Assembly: GCF_009727055.1 (NCBI RefSeq)
Contig: NC_052359.1
Span: forward strand, 66,785,685 to 66,849,684
Direction: 5' to 3'
Source of the DNA: Benincasa hispida
Taxonomy: Eukaryota; Streptophyta; Magnoliopsida; Cucurbitales; Cucurbitaceae
Length of the DNA: 64,000 bases
Shown here: piece after piece, positions 11,496 to 23,463 of the stretch
How the letters are laid out: each line of letters starts with the position of its first letter
How positions within the stretch are numbered: position 1 is the first letter of the stretch
Position numbers and translations under genes: made by a program
The notes under the pieces: model-generated
What the model was told of the DNA's origin: nothing
Seen by the model: the letters and a program-made list of their open reading frames with translations, nothing else
Databases searched by the model: none

Positions 11496-11581
11496 TGAGA
11501 GTGCTCAGGAAAAAGTTTAGATCAAAGTTTGGGTCCAACTTGGATTAGGCTTGGACCGACCCATTAGATTAGCCCATTGAA

Positions 11582-11584
<3 letters not shown>

Positions 11585-11665
<81 letters not shown>
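11585..11665. repeat. (ATT)n microsatellite, about 27 units
   Basis: An uninterrupted TTA/ATT trinucleotide run of about 80 bases inside AT-rich DNA. Confidence 0.97.
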
Positions 11666-11667
<2 letters not shown>

Positions 11668-11959
11668 TTTTTCTAATAATATGTTTTTAAATTTATTAAA
11701 TTTTATATTTATTTTTATTTTTCATTTTTTTTTGGAAAAAAGTAATAATATTATAAAAATCTATAATTGTCTTATAAAGACTTATGTCCTTAACACTTTT
11801 AAAAATTTTAAACTAACTAAAAACTATTGTTGGCTTTTTGGCCATCAATCTCAAATTAATTAATTTTAATTAATTAATTAATAATATTTTGATGATAACA
11901 AACCTGAATTAATTTATTAATAATTTGAGTGTTTTGAAGTGTATTGCGTAGAGCTTGGA

Positions 11960-12900
11960 ACAACGATTTCAACACAATATAAATCACTCAAATCGGAGTT
12001 TAAACGAAAAAGATATTGTCGAAACAAGCTTAATAGAAAAATCCCGAGTTGATAATGTGGCATATATTTTCTTATCAAAGTGGACTAATTGAAAGGTGTC
12101 ACATGGAGAAATGGGGAAGTAACACATGGTGGACTTTTGATTTATGGTTAGGTTTTAAAAAGAAAATGAATTTTATTTTATGTTATGTGTGTGTCTAACG
12201 GCTAGTTTTGGACACATTATGGACTTTTGTTTTTTATTAGATTTTAAAAAGAAAACGAATTTAATATTATTTTTTGTTTGTGTCTAATGGCTAATTGATT
12301 CAAAAAGAAAAAATCTCCCCAATTAATTTTTCTTTTTCACGGTTTAAAACCCAAATTGAATTTGGTTTTCTCCTCTTCTCTCTCTTTTTAAACTCTTCTT
12401 CTTTAAAATTAACACAACAAATTTCATATTCTTCAATTCTATTCAAAAACACATACTTTTCATTATTGCTCTCTCCAAGCTCCAATTTTCTTTTTTTCAT
12501 CTTATTCTTGAGAAAGATTTATGTATTGTGGAGATTGATTTGTTGTGAGCAAACTTGTAAATTTACTATTCAAGAGATTTTTTTTTTTTCATATTGTTCT
12601 TCATTTTCAAATTCATTGTAAGGGTTGCGCTTGATCCCATAAAAAGAATTTTTGTGACGATTTGATACTCAACTATGAAAAGGATCAAGTTTGTACTTAT
12701 GCCCAAAAAAAGAACGTTGTAGCGGTTCAACTCTATGTCGTGGATAGAATCAAAGACTTTTGAAGTACCAAAGAAGAGCTTGGAAAGTGGATGTAGGTCG
12801 GGTTGTGCTGAACCATTATAAAATTACCGGTATTAATTTCTCTGTCAGGATACTTAACAAATTTTGCAATTAAATTATTAATATATTTCATTGCATAAAA
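11960..12900 (+). mobile_element. LTR-like debris, possibly Copia
   Basis: It contains an imperfect direct repeat of about 115 bp (12133-12215 and 12220-12300, both with 'gtgtctaa.ggcta'), an AT-rich region with a CT-rich leader, and near 12790 the string 'gtaggtcgggttgtgctgaacc', which resembles the end of Copia LTRs where a PBS-proximal 'gtaggt...gaacc' motif is common. The open frame 12295-12621 is phenylalanine/leucine-rich without a domain and is rejected as a gene. Confidence 0.35.
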
Positions 12901-13350
12901 CTAGTTGCTAAAATTTGTTCTTCAATTTGTTTATGTCAATTTATTGATCTTCTTTAAATGAATGTATTTATATGAAATTCTTGTTTAAATTACTTATTAT
13001 CTAAAAGTATATAAATTTGCTTAATTGGCCTACATCGTGACAAAAATTTAATTAGTTTAATTAAACCTTATTCATCCTCTTCTAGAGTTGTTATATCGAT
13101 CCTATAACTACATTATATCTAAATATACTGAAAAAGGAATTAAAAGAATTTACTTTAAAATAAAATATGAAGAATTATACATATGCATATATATTTGGGT
13201 GAGTCCAATTATACCTCCCTTGGACGACCCAACTAGCCGATTCAAATATGATCTAAAGGAACCAACTTAATTATTAAAATGGTGATTCATATCCAATCCA
13301 ACAAATAAATGAACTAGATTGAATTGGGCTGATCAAATATTCACACATGG
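12901..13350. other. AT-rich spacer, nothing recognised
   Basis: No gene, tRNA or clear repeat seen on either strand. Confidence 0.5.
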
Positions 13351-13354
13351 TGAG

Positions 13355-13432
13355 ATCTATATTAAGGTTGTGTGATTCATAAATTCCTTAAGGAAAAAGG
13401 ATCGCAGAATCAAATTAAGAAATAAAGAAGTC
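13355..13432 (-). repeat. Relic of an F-box gene 5' flank
   Basis: The segment 'ttcataaattccttaagga...aatcaaattaagaaa' parallels 27070-27122, the stretch just upstream of the TATA box of the F-box gene, in the same order and spacing. No F-box coding sequence follows. It is best read as a leftover of a duplicated or moved copy. Confidence 0.45.
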
Positions 13433-13684
13433 GAATATTCACATTTTAATATATTAAAGTTTAAATAATGTTTTTTTATAACTAAGCAAAACTACTTTTT
13501 TTTAATCCCTGAGTTTTTATAATTATTATTTTAGTTTAATTTTTTCAAATTGTAATTAAAATGAAGATAACTGAATAAATTTATCATTATTACCAATTTT
13601 ATAAAAATAAAATAAAAAGTTATTTTACCAAGATCATTATTACCAAGTTTTATTATTAATAATAGAAAGTTGTATTAGAAAGTT
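13433..13684. other. AT-rich spacer, nothing recognised
   Basis: No feature supported. Confidence 0.5.
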
Positions 13685-13689
13685 TAATG

Positions 13690-14460
13690 AATGCTTGCTC
13701 TTAAGAAAAATTGTTAATTAGACCATTACCAGCTAAAGTAGGAATTGAATCACCTGCATTTTTAGAACGAATTCATGATGATATATATGGACCCATTAAC
13801 CCACCAAGTGGACCATTTAGATATTTTATGGTATTAATAGACACATCTAGCAGATGGTCACACGTGTGCTTATCATCAAGTTGAAATCTTGCATTTGCAA
13901 GATTACTTGCTCAAATAATTAAGTTAAGAACATAATTTCCTAATTATACAATTAAGACCATTCGTCTTGATAATGTTGGTAAATTTACATCCCAAGATTT
14001 TGATGATTATTATATGTCAATTGGGATAAGTGTTGAACATCCTATAGCTCATGTTTATACATAAAATGGTTTAGCAAAATCATTCATAAAACGTTCGCAG
14101 TTAATTGCTAGACCATTGTTTATGAGAGCTAAGTTTTCTACATCTATATAGGGACATGCTATTTTGCATGCAGCATCACTTATACACATTAGGTTGGTAG
14201 CTTATCATAAGTACTCACCATTACAATTAGTTTATGTCAATGAGCCAAATATTTCTCATCTGAGAATTTTTTATGTGTTGTATATGTTCCAATTGCTCCA
14301 CCACAACACACTAACATGGGCCATCAAAGGAGGTTAGGAATATATGTTGAATTTGATTCCCTATTAATTATTAAATATCTTGAACCCTTGAAGGGTGATG
14401 TATTTACTGCACGATTTACTGATTGTCATTTTAATAAGACAAATTTCCAACATTAGGGGG
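13690..14460 (+). pseudogene. Copia integrase fragment
   Basis: Frames give pieces typical of the Copia integrase core: ERIHDDIYGPI then a PSGPFRYFMVLIDTSSRWS stretch (the region holding the first catalytic Asp), followed by a block with the 'LDN..KFTS..F' pattern near the second Asp. The frame is broken by stops (for example at the 'taa' in the 'catgtttatacataaaatgg' region). It ends with sequence corresponding to the integrase C-terminal part before a non-coding linker. Confidence 0.75.
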
Positions 14461-15016
14461 AGGAATTATGAAGTTGAAAAAAGAGATTATATAGAATATA
14501 TCGTTATTGTATCATTTAAATCCTCGTACAGGTCAATGTGAACTTGAAGTTTAGAAAATAATTCATTTGTAAAATATAGCAAATCAGTTACCAAATGTAT
14601 TTATAGATGCAAAAAAAGTAACTAAATCATGCCAGCTGCAAATGTTCCATCAAAAATTGATATCCCAACACAGCAAGTTACTAATGAATATGGATCACGC
14701 CAGAAGTATGGTAGACCAGTGGGTTCCAAAGATAAAAATTCTCAAAAACGAAAAAAATTAATAGTCAAAAAGACTTTGTTGAGGATGTAAATATCCATGA
14801 ATAAATCCTTAACATGACTAGTGAGGAATGTGAAATACCTAAAGATAATAATGAGATTTCAATAAACTATGTCATGGCAGGAAAAAGATGAAACTAAAGT
14901 AACGTAGTTATTGACAACATTTTTGCATATAATGTTACTCTTGATCTTATATTTGAAAATGAGGATCCTGAACCAAAATTTGTTGAAGAATGTCAACATA
15001 GAAAATAATAGCTTCA

Positions 15017-15843
15017 ATGGAAGGAAGCAATCGAGACAGAATTAAACTCACTTTCAAAATGTCAGGTTTTTGGAACAGTAATCTGAACACTATAAGGTGT
15101 CAAATTGTTGGATACAAAGGTATTAGTGAGAAAAAAGAAATGAAAATAATGTGGTTACAAGATATAAAGCAAGACTATTTGCACAAGATTTCTCACAAAG
15201 ATTTGGTATTGATTATGAGGAGACATATTCTCTAGTGGTGGATCCAATTACATTAAGATATTTAATTGGTCTGACAGTGTATAAAAATCTAGACATGCAT
15301 CTTATGGATGTCGTCACAGCATATTTATATGGATCTCTTGATGATGATATTTATATGAGAATCTCAAAAGTATTGAAGATACCTGAAACATATAAATCAA
15401 ATTCTCGATAACTGTATTCGATAAAGTTACAGAGGTCATTATATTGATTGAAACAATCAGGACGAATGTGGTACAATCTCCTGAGTATATATTTGTTAAA
15501 ATAAGGATATCAAAATAATCTAATATGTCCATGTGATTTTATAAAGAAATCACAATCAGGATTTGTTATTATAACTGTATATGTTGATAATTTAAATATA
15601 ATTGGAACTCCTGAAGAGCTTTCAAAAGCAATATAATATCTTAAGAAAGAATTTAAGATGACATATCTCAAAAAAATAAAATTTTGCATTGGCTTGCAAA
15701 TTGAGCATTTAGCATATTGGATATTTATTTATCAGTCAACTTATATAAGAAATTTTTTTAAAAGATTTTATATGTACAAAGCACGTCCATTGAACATTCC
15801 AATGGAAGTTCGTTCACTAGATGTGAAGAAAGATATATTTTGA
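15017..15843 (+). pseudogene. Copia reverse transcriptase fragment
   Basis: Pieces in more than one frame show the Copia RT N-terminal block (ARLFAQDFSQRFGIDYEETY), then MDVVTAYLYGSLDDDIYM, in which the D-V-T-A-Y-L-G pattern is the first catalytic Asp block. Near 15570 the frame reads ITVYVDN, the YVDD-type active site with its second Asp changed to Asn. Stops and frameshifts occur throughout. Confidence 0.8.
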
Positions 15844-16040
15844 TCTCGAGATAATAACGAAGAACTTCTTGGTCAAATAACATATTTTAGTGTAATTGGT
15901 GCATTTATGTATCTTGCTAATATTACAAGACTAGGTATTACATTTTCAGTAAATTTATTAATGAGATGTAGTTCCTCTTCAACAAAAAGACATTGAAACG
16001 CAATTAAGCATATACTCTATTATCTCTGAGGACGATCGAT

Positions 16041-16570
16041 ATGGGTTTTAAATCAAATTTTGATCTAGTTAGTTATACAGATTCTGGATATTTATCTGAT
16101 TCATACAAAGCTAAATCTCAAACATGTTATCTATTCACATGCGAAAAAAACTGTTATATCGTGGCGGTCAGTAAAATAGACCATAATGACTACCTCAAAT
16201 CATGCCGAATTCTTGCAATTCACGAGGCTAGTCGAGAAGGTGTATGGCTAAGATCAATGACTCAACACATTCATAAAACATGTAACTTGTCTTCTAATGA
16301 AAATCTTCCAATAAGATTATATGAAGACAACACGGCATGCATTTCCAAATCAAAGGACAATATATTGAAGGAGATAGAACAAAGCATATTTCACTGAAGC
16401 TTTTGTACACTCGTGATCTTGAAGAAAATGGTGACATCACTATACAAAAAATTTGTTCGAAGGATAATCTGACAAACTTATTTACAAAATTATTACCAAC
16501 CGCAATTTTAAGAAATCAGTTCACAATATTGGAATGCGGCAACTCAGATATCTTAAGTGATGTTTTCATG
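16041..16570 (+). pseudogene. Copia RNase H fragment
   Basis: The reading frame shows YTDSGYLSDS (the first RNase H Asp), then ILAIHEASREGVWLRSM with the conserved Glu of the A-x-x-E-A block, and YEDNTACI. The later part, containing HISLKLLYTRDLEENGDI, continues in a different frame after a frameshift near 16340-16390. It ends before the polypurine region of the 3' LTR. Confidence 0.8.
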
Positions 16571-16703
16571 AGGGGGACTAAATATATTGTATTCTTTTAG
16601 GAGTGTATATCTTATGAAGTATGTACTTTTTTTCACTAGGGTTTTTCTTAGTAAGGTTTTAATGAGACATATTTCATATATATAGTGGCCATTTAAGAGG
16701 GAG

Positions 16704-17074
16704 CATTATAAATATTATGGTAATAAATGCCCATTAGATGTTCATACTTAGTGTCCATGTCATACCCTCATTTTACCAAATATTATCCATGTGTCTTAAG
16801 ATTACACACCATTAGTATTCATGTAATCCACATCCTACTTGTCAAATTGTCTATAAATAGTAGCATTTTGTGGGTTTTATTAGATACACATACATTGGTG
16901 AAATCTCAAATAAAGTTGGACAAAGTTGAAGATTTTGGAGAATTTTCTAATTTTTTTTTTTATATTTTATTTATTTTTATTTTACTTAGTTATATATTAT
17001 ATTATATTTATTTTAATATTATATTTATTGATATCATATTCCCGTTGACCGTTGTGCTTCTCAAATTCACAACA
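16704..17074 (+). mobile_element. 3' LTR of Copia element 1
   Basis: It follows 'aagagggag' (polypurine tract) and aligns with the LTRs at 55830, 60892 and 61933. Shared landmarks are the AT palindromic start (ATTATAAATATTAT), the TATA box near 16852 (TATAAATAGTAG) and the end 'gtgcttctcaaattcacaaca'. The first base is C where the sister copies have T. Confidence 0.8.
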
Positions 17075-17355
17075 AATAATTAAAAATAGTTAGTTATAAT
17101 TAATATTAATTTAATTAATTTGGTTATATTTTTACTATTTATATCCATATACAAAAATCTCACTTATATGAAGGATATTTAAAGTTCACGTTGAATGTGC
17201 TTTTATAATAAAACTTACAAAGTAAAAACATCAAAAAGGTACAAAGACAATGAATATTTGTATGAAAACCCTTGAGAAGATCTAGAAAATAAAAAATGCC
17301 CGTAAAAGTTTTTTAAAGCTCAACAACAAATAAATGGGACATTTAAGGCAAAGGG
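17075..17355. other. AT-rich spacer, nothing recognised
   Basis: No feature supported. Confidence 0.5.
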
Positions 17356-17660
17356 TTGGCTATTATAGTCCTAGGTTATTATAGTTGGGTTATGATAGTT
17401 TATGTATGGGGTGTAGATTATTTTAGATTGGGTTATAATAGTATGTGTTTGAAATAGTAAACTATTATAGTTTGAGAAAAAAATAGTAAACATCGTAGCA
17501 AAGAATAAAAAATTGATGAATGTAAAATAGTAAAACTATAGCAAATAATAAATATTGTAGCAAATAGGAGTTATGAAATAGTGTTGACCGTAACTAATTG
17601 GGAGTTTTAAAAATAATATTTACTATAGCAAGAGGTGGTTATTATAGTCTTAGGATAGTT
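17356..17660 (+). mobile_element. MITE-like element, copy 1 (about 305 bp)
   Basis: Aligns over its whole length with 54237-54536 in the same orientation. Both begin 'ttattatagtcctag' and end 'gttattatagtctta.gatagtt'; the termini are related to each other. It has no coding capacity. It stops exactly where a Copia-type LTR begins (17661), so the LTR either inserted at or truncated its end. Confidence 0.7.
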
Positions 17661-18139
17661 TGTTGGGTTTTATGTCTTAAGACTCGTGATTTGTAAACAA
17701 TAGAACTTATTCTGCAAATTCAATAAAATTGTTATTGAATATATTATTATTTAGAAATCCAATAAACCAAAGTCCCATGACTATTACATGAGTACTTGAA
17801 CTTTATATGGAGACATACAAGTGGATCAGGTTCGAGTAAATAGTCAAAATGATCTATAGTATATGAATAAGGTTGAGTGTCTTATTCTGGTAACACTATT
17901 AGATGCGGCCTACTTTGTTGATGTTGCAAAAAGTTGTAAAGTGCTACATACGAAGTGATCTAATTCGTGCACGTTGTGACATAAGGAGTGGGGGTGTCCT
18001 GTGCAAATGAGTTTTGTGCAAGATCGGACCACAAAACCTGCCACTCTTACTTTATAACGTTGTTTACTGTTTAAAATTGATTATTTCAAAGCGATGATCT
18101 AGGTAACTTGACCTTAATCCTGAGCTAACTATGAACTCC

Positions 18140-18177
18140 CTGTCTCTTATACACATCTAGATGTGTATAAGAGACAG
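18140..18177. other. Tn5/Nextera mosaic-end palindrome (assembly artefact)
   Basis: Same 38-bp palindrome as at 237-274. The 88 bases before it (18052-18139) are repeated after it (18178-18264) with a single substitution and one base less, the pattern of a chimeric or mis-joined read. Confidence 0.95.
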
Positions 18178-18264
18178 TTATAATGTTGTTTACTGTTTAA
18201 AATTGATTATTTCAAAGCGATGATCTAGGTAACTTGACCTTAATCCTGAGCTAACTATGAACTC

Positions 18265-18302
18265 CTGTCTCTTATACACATCTAGATGTGTATAAGAGAC
18301 AG
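18265..18302. other. Tn5/Nextera mosaic-end palindrome (assembly artefact)
   Basis: Third copy of the same palindrome. After it the sequence resumes about 380 bases further along the LTR than where it stopped, judged against 23464-24785. Confidence 0.95.
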
Positions 18303-19234
18303 TATATATACAGTGAGGGGAGTACAACTATGGGCTTTAGTGGAGTGACCCATTAGTTAACGAATGGGGGTTAGATCGGTCTAATGAGTTTAGCCGATTA
18401 ATCTCAAATCGTTGGAGCCCATGATCTGTAGGTCCGTGAGGTACCCCTACTAGCTCGTAAATGGATTAGCTCTAGAATAGTGTGATAAGTTAATTTGAAG
18501 TGTTCAAATTAGAATTAAATGAAATTGGAGAAATAATATTTAAATATGATTTAAATATTTGAAGATGGAATTGTGTAAAATTAATTTAATATTTGATATT
18601 AAATTAATAATAATTATTTAAATTGTTTAAATAATTATTTATTAAATTTATAAAGAAAATTAATTTTTTAAAATTAATAATATTTTCAGTTTTATTAAAA
18701 GAAATTGATTTATCAAATCAATTTATCAAAATTGAAAAAGAAGAAAAATCACAAAATAGAAAATAAGGTTTTTCCATTATCTTCATGAAATAGCTCACGA
18801 ACAACCCACCTCTTCAAGTTTTATTAAACTCCAAGCATGAGCTGCATCTCATGCAGCAAATCTCTTTGCATGATAGTCTACAATATATTGAAGAGATTAG
18901 AGTGTTTTGAAAGGAATGCAACTGATAGAATTTCTCTGGAAAATTCGTAGAAGAAGTTGTTCTTCACATTGGGTTGCAACTATGAGCTTGTCTCCAAATT
19001 TCCTTAATTCAGGCTTATTTTGAGTCCCACTACTCAATCTAGAGCACCAAGAGAATAGTAAGAAAGATCTTGGGGTAGTCTACAACAAGATTCAGAGAAG
19101 ATTTTCAGCTGGATTCGAGCTTGGAGGAATTTCTTCAAAGGTATGCTTTGAAACCCATTTATTTCTATTTAAGCATACTTTCATTTCTGCCAAAATTAAT
19201 GAATTGAAGTGTTTATGGATCCTGCCAAAATTAA

Positions 19235-21578
19235 TGAACGACTTAAAAATTCAAACAAACTTTGAATACAGGCTCGATAACGATTATTTATGCCCAAAAA
19301 CGCAGGGGCTTTTACAAACAACCGCAAATGTAAAAGGATTTAAACAAACCGAGGTTATTCATCCCTAAAACATTCATTAATCCGGCACATCCACAGCAGA
19401 TTTAACATTTAAAACAGCGTAGAAATGCACTCACTATGAATGTATATGTTATTTCATTGCAACAAATGAAATCGAAGTATCAGAAACCTAACTTTGATAC
19501 CAATTGAAGGATCTCATACCGAGAGTTCCATGAGCGAGTTCAGATCGCTCCGATTTCACAGTGACCGAAATACAAAAGATATGCATTCAACACTAACAGT
19601 TTTGCATATAAACCTAATTATTGGCATGCTCAGAACACAATAAATAATAGGGAAAGGGTTCATACTAGTTAAAGATTCTCTTCGATCGTCTGAACCCTAA
19701 GCAGCGGAAGCTTTCCAACAGTTCTACCAATACCCGGCGGGTATGTCGACTGCAACAGCACGATCAGAACATACACGAACACTGCAGTGGGGACAACACC
19801 ACCACTAGAGAAACCCAGGTATTCTCGGAGTGAAAACCCAAAGAGTGGGCTTTGGTGAGCTTGGTAGAGGACGGAGGACAACACGTCGTGTAGACGATAA
19901 GCAAGTGAGATATGAAACTGTGCTATCATATAGCAGAAATGCTTATCGTATAGAAGAGCTATACGATCGTGTATGAAAGGCTGAACGATCGTTTAGAAAA
20001 AACGTATACGATCGTTTTGAGAAAACGTGAGGTAGACGATCGTTTAGATGAACGAGTTTCTAGCGTATAGGCTCTCACGATCGCTTTCACGAATTCTTTT
20101 TGGGCGGGACGAAAATATGAATGCACGATTGTGAAAAATGAAAACTGTTTTCATTTTTAATCCGCCAGTTACCATAACCAACACAACACACTTCCCACGT
20201 CCGAACGTGGACAAATTAGTTAATTATCAAATAATTAATCAATTAATTTAATTAATAAATATAATCATATTATATTTATATCTATAGTTGATTATCATAT
20301 ATCTACTATAGTAATTTTCTCCTCTACTTGATATAAATCATAGTTATGATCTAATTTTCCTCTAAATTAATGATATCTCATGACATTTAGGCCAATTATA
20401 TCATATATAATTAACCAAGTCCAATTATATGCATATATAACTGAAAACTTCCTTTGTCAATTTGAACATTTCAAACTAAACGCCAATACACTTTAGTTCT
20501 CGATTTTATCCAAGCTACCTAGGTGACCTAATGACCTGTACTCGAAGCTCCAGCGGTACGTGAGATCGCCGGGACTAAACACTTTTAGCCCGGATCCACC
20601 ATCCTTTAACTGTCAGTGATTCCACTAAAGACCAACAGCTGAAACTCTTCCTTACCAACATATATATTTCTGTGTCCATCGGATTATAACCAATCTATGA
20701 GTACGATGACCCCTCACAGATGCTATAAGTTACAACTGGGTCAATTTTACCGTTTTTGCCCTTGTAAGTTACATCTCACTCTAATACCACTGATTCCTCT
20801 AGTGAACAATACAACATAGTCAAACTATGTGTGAACACCTCTCGGGCCAAGAGAAGGTGTGTGGCACCACATCGTTCAAGCCCCGGAATCAGCCCCTAAG
20901 GGAGTCATCTATCTACTTACCCCTACCTCGAGGAAGAAGTGAATTCGATCTTATGTAGATGAGCTCCCAGCTCTCAAATCAGATGAATCTCCAAAATGGT
21001 AGGTTTAAATCGATGACCTGGCCACTTGCACCCATACAAATCAAATGACCGTCCTCAATGGCAAGAGTTCCCAACTCACTCAGGATTGAGGTCATGTTAC
21101 CTATGGTCATCCTAGTGAAGTGAAGTCTCTGTCATGGACGGTGTTATATAACGAGACGTTAACACCTCGTGGACAAGTCTTATACAAACTCTTTGTATAG
21201 AACGCCCCCGCTCGCATGTCCCCAACACGAATGATCAGGATCAGACCATCTGTGACAAGTTACAACACTTGTGACCATTCCCCAAAGCGGGTCGTGTCCG
21301 TAGCATTACCAAGATAAGATTTCTCTCCTATATCCATATACTACAAACCATTTTGGTTATCACTCAAGATATGATCCACTTGTATGTCACCACATACATG
21401 CTTGGGTCACATATAGATAACTAGGGATTTTATGTTTATTGATTTGTGGTAAAGCAAATAAAACAAACAACCAAGGAAAATACAAGATGTGAAGTAAATA
21501 TCATATATTAACAACACAAGTGTTTGTATACTGTTTACGAACTACAAGACATGAGACTTTAGGGCATCAACCCCAACA
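19235..21578 (-). mobile_element. Copia-type LTR with primer-binding site and partial leader, nested
   Basis: On the minus strand the LTR starts TGTTGGGG at 21578 and ends TTCA at 19505. It is followed by ATTGGTATCAAAG, a one-mismatch initiator tRNA-Met primer-binding site, and about 260 bases of leader down to 19235. It therefore is not a solo LTR but a 5' LTR whose internal part is lost. It is homologous to 2181-3466 and 38880-41030. CGATCG motifs cluster at 19900-20070. The frame 19669-19929 is LTR sequence. Confidence 0.75.
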
Positions 21579-22240
21579 ACATCCTCAAAAGTTCACACCT
21601 TGAGATCCATGCTCGGCTTCGTGTCGATTTTACCTCAACTACTCCATTCGAAAAGTGTTTGCATGGGTCAATAACAAGGTGAATAGGGGAAGTCGTTAAT
21701 AGTAAGTGGGTGAAGGAAATGTGTCAACATTGTCCTATGATCTCCTCCATTAGTTTGAACCGTGAGTTCCTATGTTGCACCTGCTATCGTTTTTAGGCGG
21801 CACTATCTAGTTGTTAATCACGACGATCCCCTCGGAGGGTTGTAACATAGAATTCGGAACGACCCAGGCTTCAGTAAAATGAATAGGGTCTTATAGTTCT
21901 GTCTTGGGTATTAGTCTTCTATTTTGGAGGCATACTCATACCGTTCTGTAAGATTTGAAAATGGCGGGTCTACACTTACAATACTTACTAAGTGTTAGTA
22001 ATGATCTTGACCGAAAACGATAATTAAATGACTATTGGAATATGAGTTATTCTGGAGATAGTATTCGGTCAAGAACTGTCTTGCTTTTGTGAAGGAATTC
22101 TTGACTGCCCCACGGTAATATTTGTTCTAAATCACTTAAGTATCGTTGCAAAAATAATGATTATGGGTACATTATCATTTTGCTAAAACTTGATTGGATT
22201 TAAAAACAATTCACTTATAGATTTTGTTTATAATTTCAGA

Positions 22241-22830
22241 ATGACGAGTTCAATTATACAATTGTTGGCTTCGACAAACTGATCAAGGATAACTATGTAA
22301 CATGGAAATCAAATTTGACCACAATACTTACAATAGACTATTTGAGATTTGTCTTAACGGAGGAATGTCCTCCCATTCCCAGCTCTAATTCCAATTGAAC
22401 TGTTCGGGAAGCATTTGATAGATGGATTAGGGCGAATGATAAAGTCCGTGCTTATATTATCGCCAGCTTGTCTGACGTTTTGGCCAAAAAACACGAGAAT
22501 ATGAGTAATGCCAAAGAGATTATGGAAACTCTGAGAGGGATGTTTGGACAACCGTCCTTCATCCTAAGGCATGATGCTATCAAATACGTTTATAACAGCC
22601 GTATAAGAGAAGGGACCTCAGTTCGTGAGCATGTCCTGGACATGATGGTCCACTTTAATATAGCTGAAGTAAACGGTGAAGCCTGCTGGCAAGAGAAGCA
22701 AGAAAACCGCTGCAGAGAAAGGGAAATGTTTCCACTGCAACGAGAAATGGCACTAGAAGAGAAATTGCTCTAAATATCTTGCAGTGAAGAAAGTAGAGAA
22801 AGGTAAACAGGCTACTTAGATCCTGGGAAC
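22241..22830 (+). pseudogene. Copia gag pseudogene
   Basis: The start ATG at 22241 opens MTSSIIQLLAS; after a one-base shift it continues DKLIKDNYVTWK, the N-terminal gag motif of plant Copia elements. A run with REAFDRWIRANDKVRAYIIA, then SLRGMFG-like (here TLRGMFGQPS) and REHVLDMMVHFNIAEVNG follows. A large internal deletion joins this to a basic linker and a CCHC zinc knuckle: CFHCNEKWH, then a TAG where Trp is expected, then KRNC. Stops, a frameshift and the deletion make it non-functional. The same gag family occurs on the minus strand at 36760-37768. Confidence 0.85.
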
Positions 22831-23463
22831 CGTTTACTCAGCTAATCCAGTGGGAGAAATTGTTGTTGAAGATGTTATTACTTGTTTTTGTAAATCTTGT
22901 AATGAACATATTGTACAAATTTTTGTTTTGAATGAAATGTTCATTTTCAGAAAATATGTTTGTTTTATCTCATAGCAACTTCTGTTAAGAATCAAATTGT
23001 TAAAAGTCATTTGCAAATATTCAGATATTTAAAACGGCTAAGATCAAAGTATAGAAAGTTTAAAGATTTCTATATCTGACTGTTAACAAAAGTTGTTAAG
23101 GCGGATCAAACGCATCTTAATCAAAGAGTTGAGAGTACCTCAATGCAGTGGGAGGAAAGTATGCTTTCTGGTCATTATTGAGAATTAGATGCATTCCCTA
23201 TATAGTTTAATGAAAGCCTATTGTACACTAACATGTTTACAATGATTCTCTCGGCTATAGTGTTCGAGAATCACCTAGTAGGACTAGAAATACCAGGTTA
23301 ATAACCTAGGGCAAGTGGAAAAAATATCGGGTATAGGATACCAAATAGTAAACCATGGGTATGGGATGCCCTAGTTTATTGTATTTCTCAATAAAACTTA
23401 GAAACTAAGTCTTATATATCGGATATATAAGTTACCACTGGAGTTTTAGTCCAAGTAGGACTT

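Larger units (their letters stand above)
13685..17074 (+). mobile_element. Copia element 1, 5'-truncated and degenerate
   Basis: Starts abruptly at the 3' end of the pre-integrase zinc-binding region and runs through integrase, reverse transcriptase and RNase H to a 3' LTR. It is the same family as the elements at 55830-61207 and 61933-64000; the integrase blocks 13840-13940 and 58170-58270 are almost the same. All coding parts carry multiple stops and frameshifts, so it is dead. Confidence 0.85.
17661..19220 (+). mobile_element. 5' LTR of the composite element
   Basis: Starts TGTTGGG and is homologous to 23464-24785. Two adapter palindromes interrupt it. Compared with the second LTR, bases corresponding to about 23946-24323 are absent. 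Its 3' end is not marked by a primer-binding site; the boundary near 19220 is approximate. Confidence 0.6.

Noticed and set aside
12295..12621. 108-codon plus-strand frame
   Set aside because: Phe/Ser/Leu-rich composition from T-rich LTR-like DNA, no domain.
15017..15235. Independent 72-codon gene
   Set aside because: It is one frame of a frameshifted Copia RT; the neighbouring frame carries the conserved RT residues.
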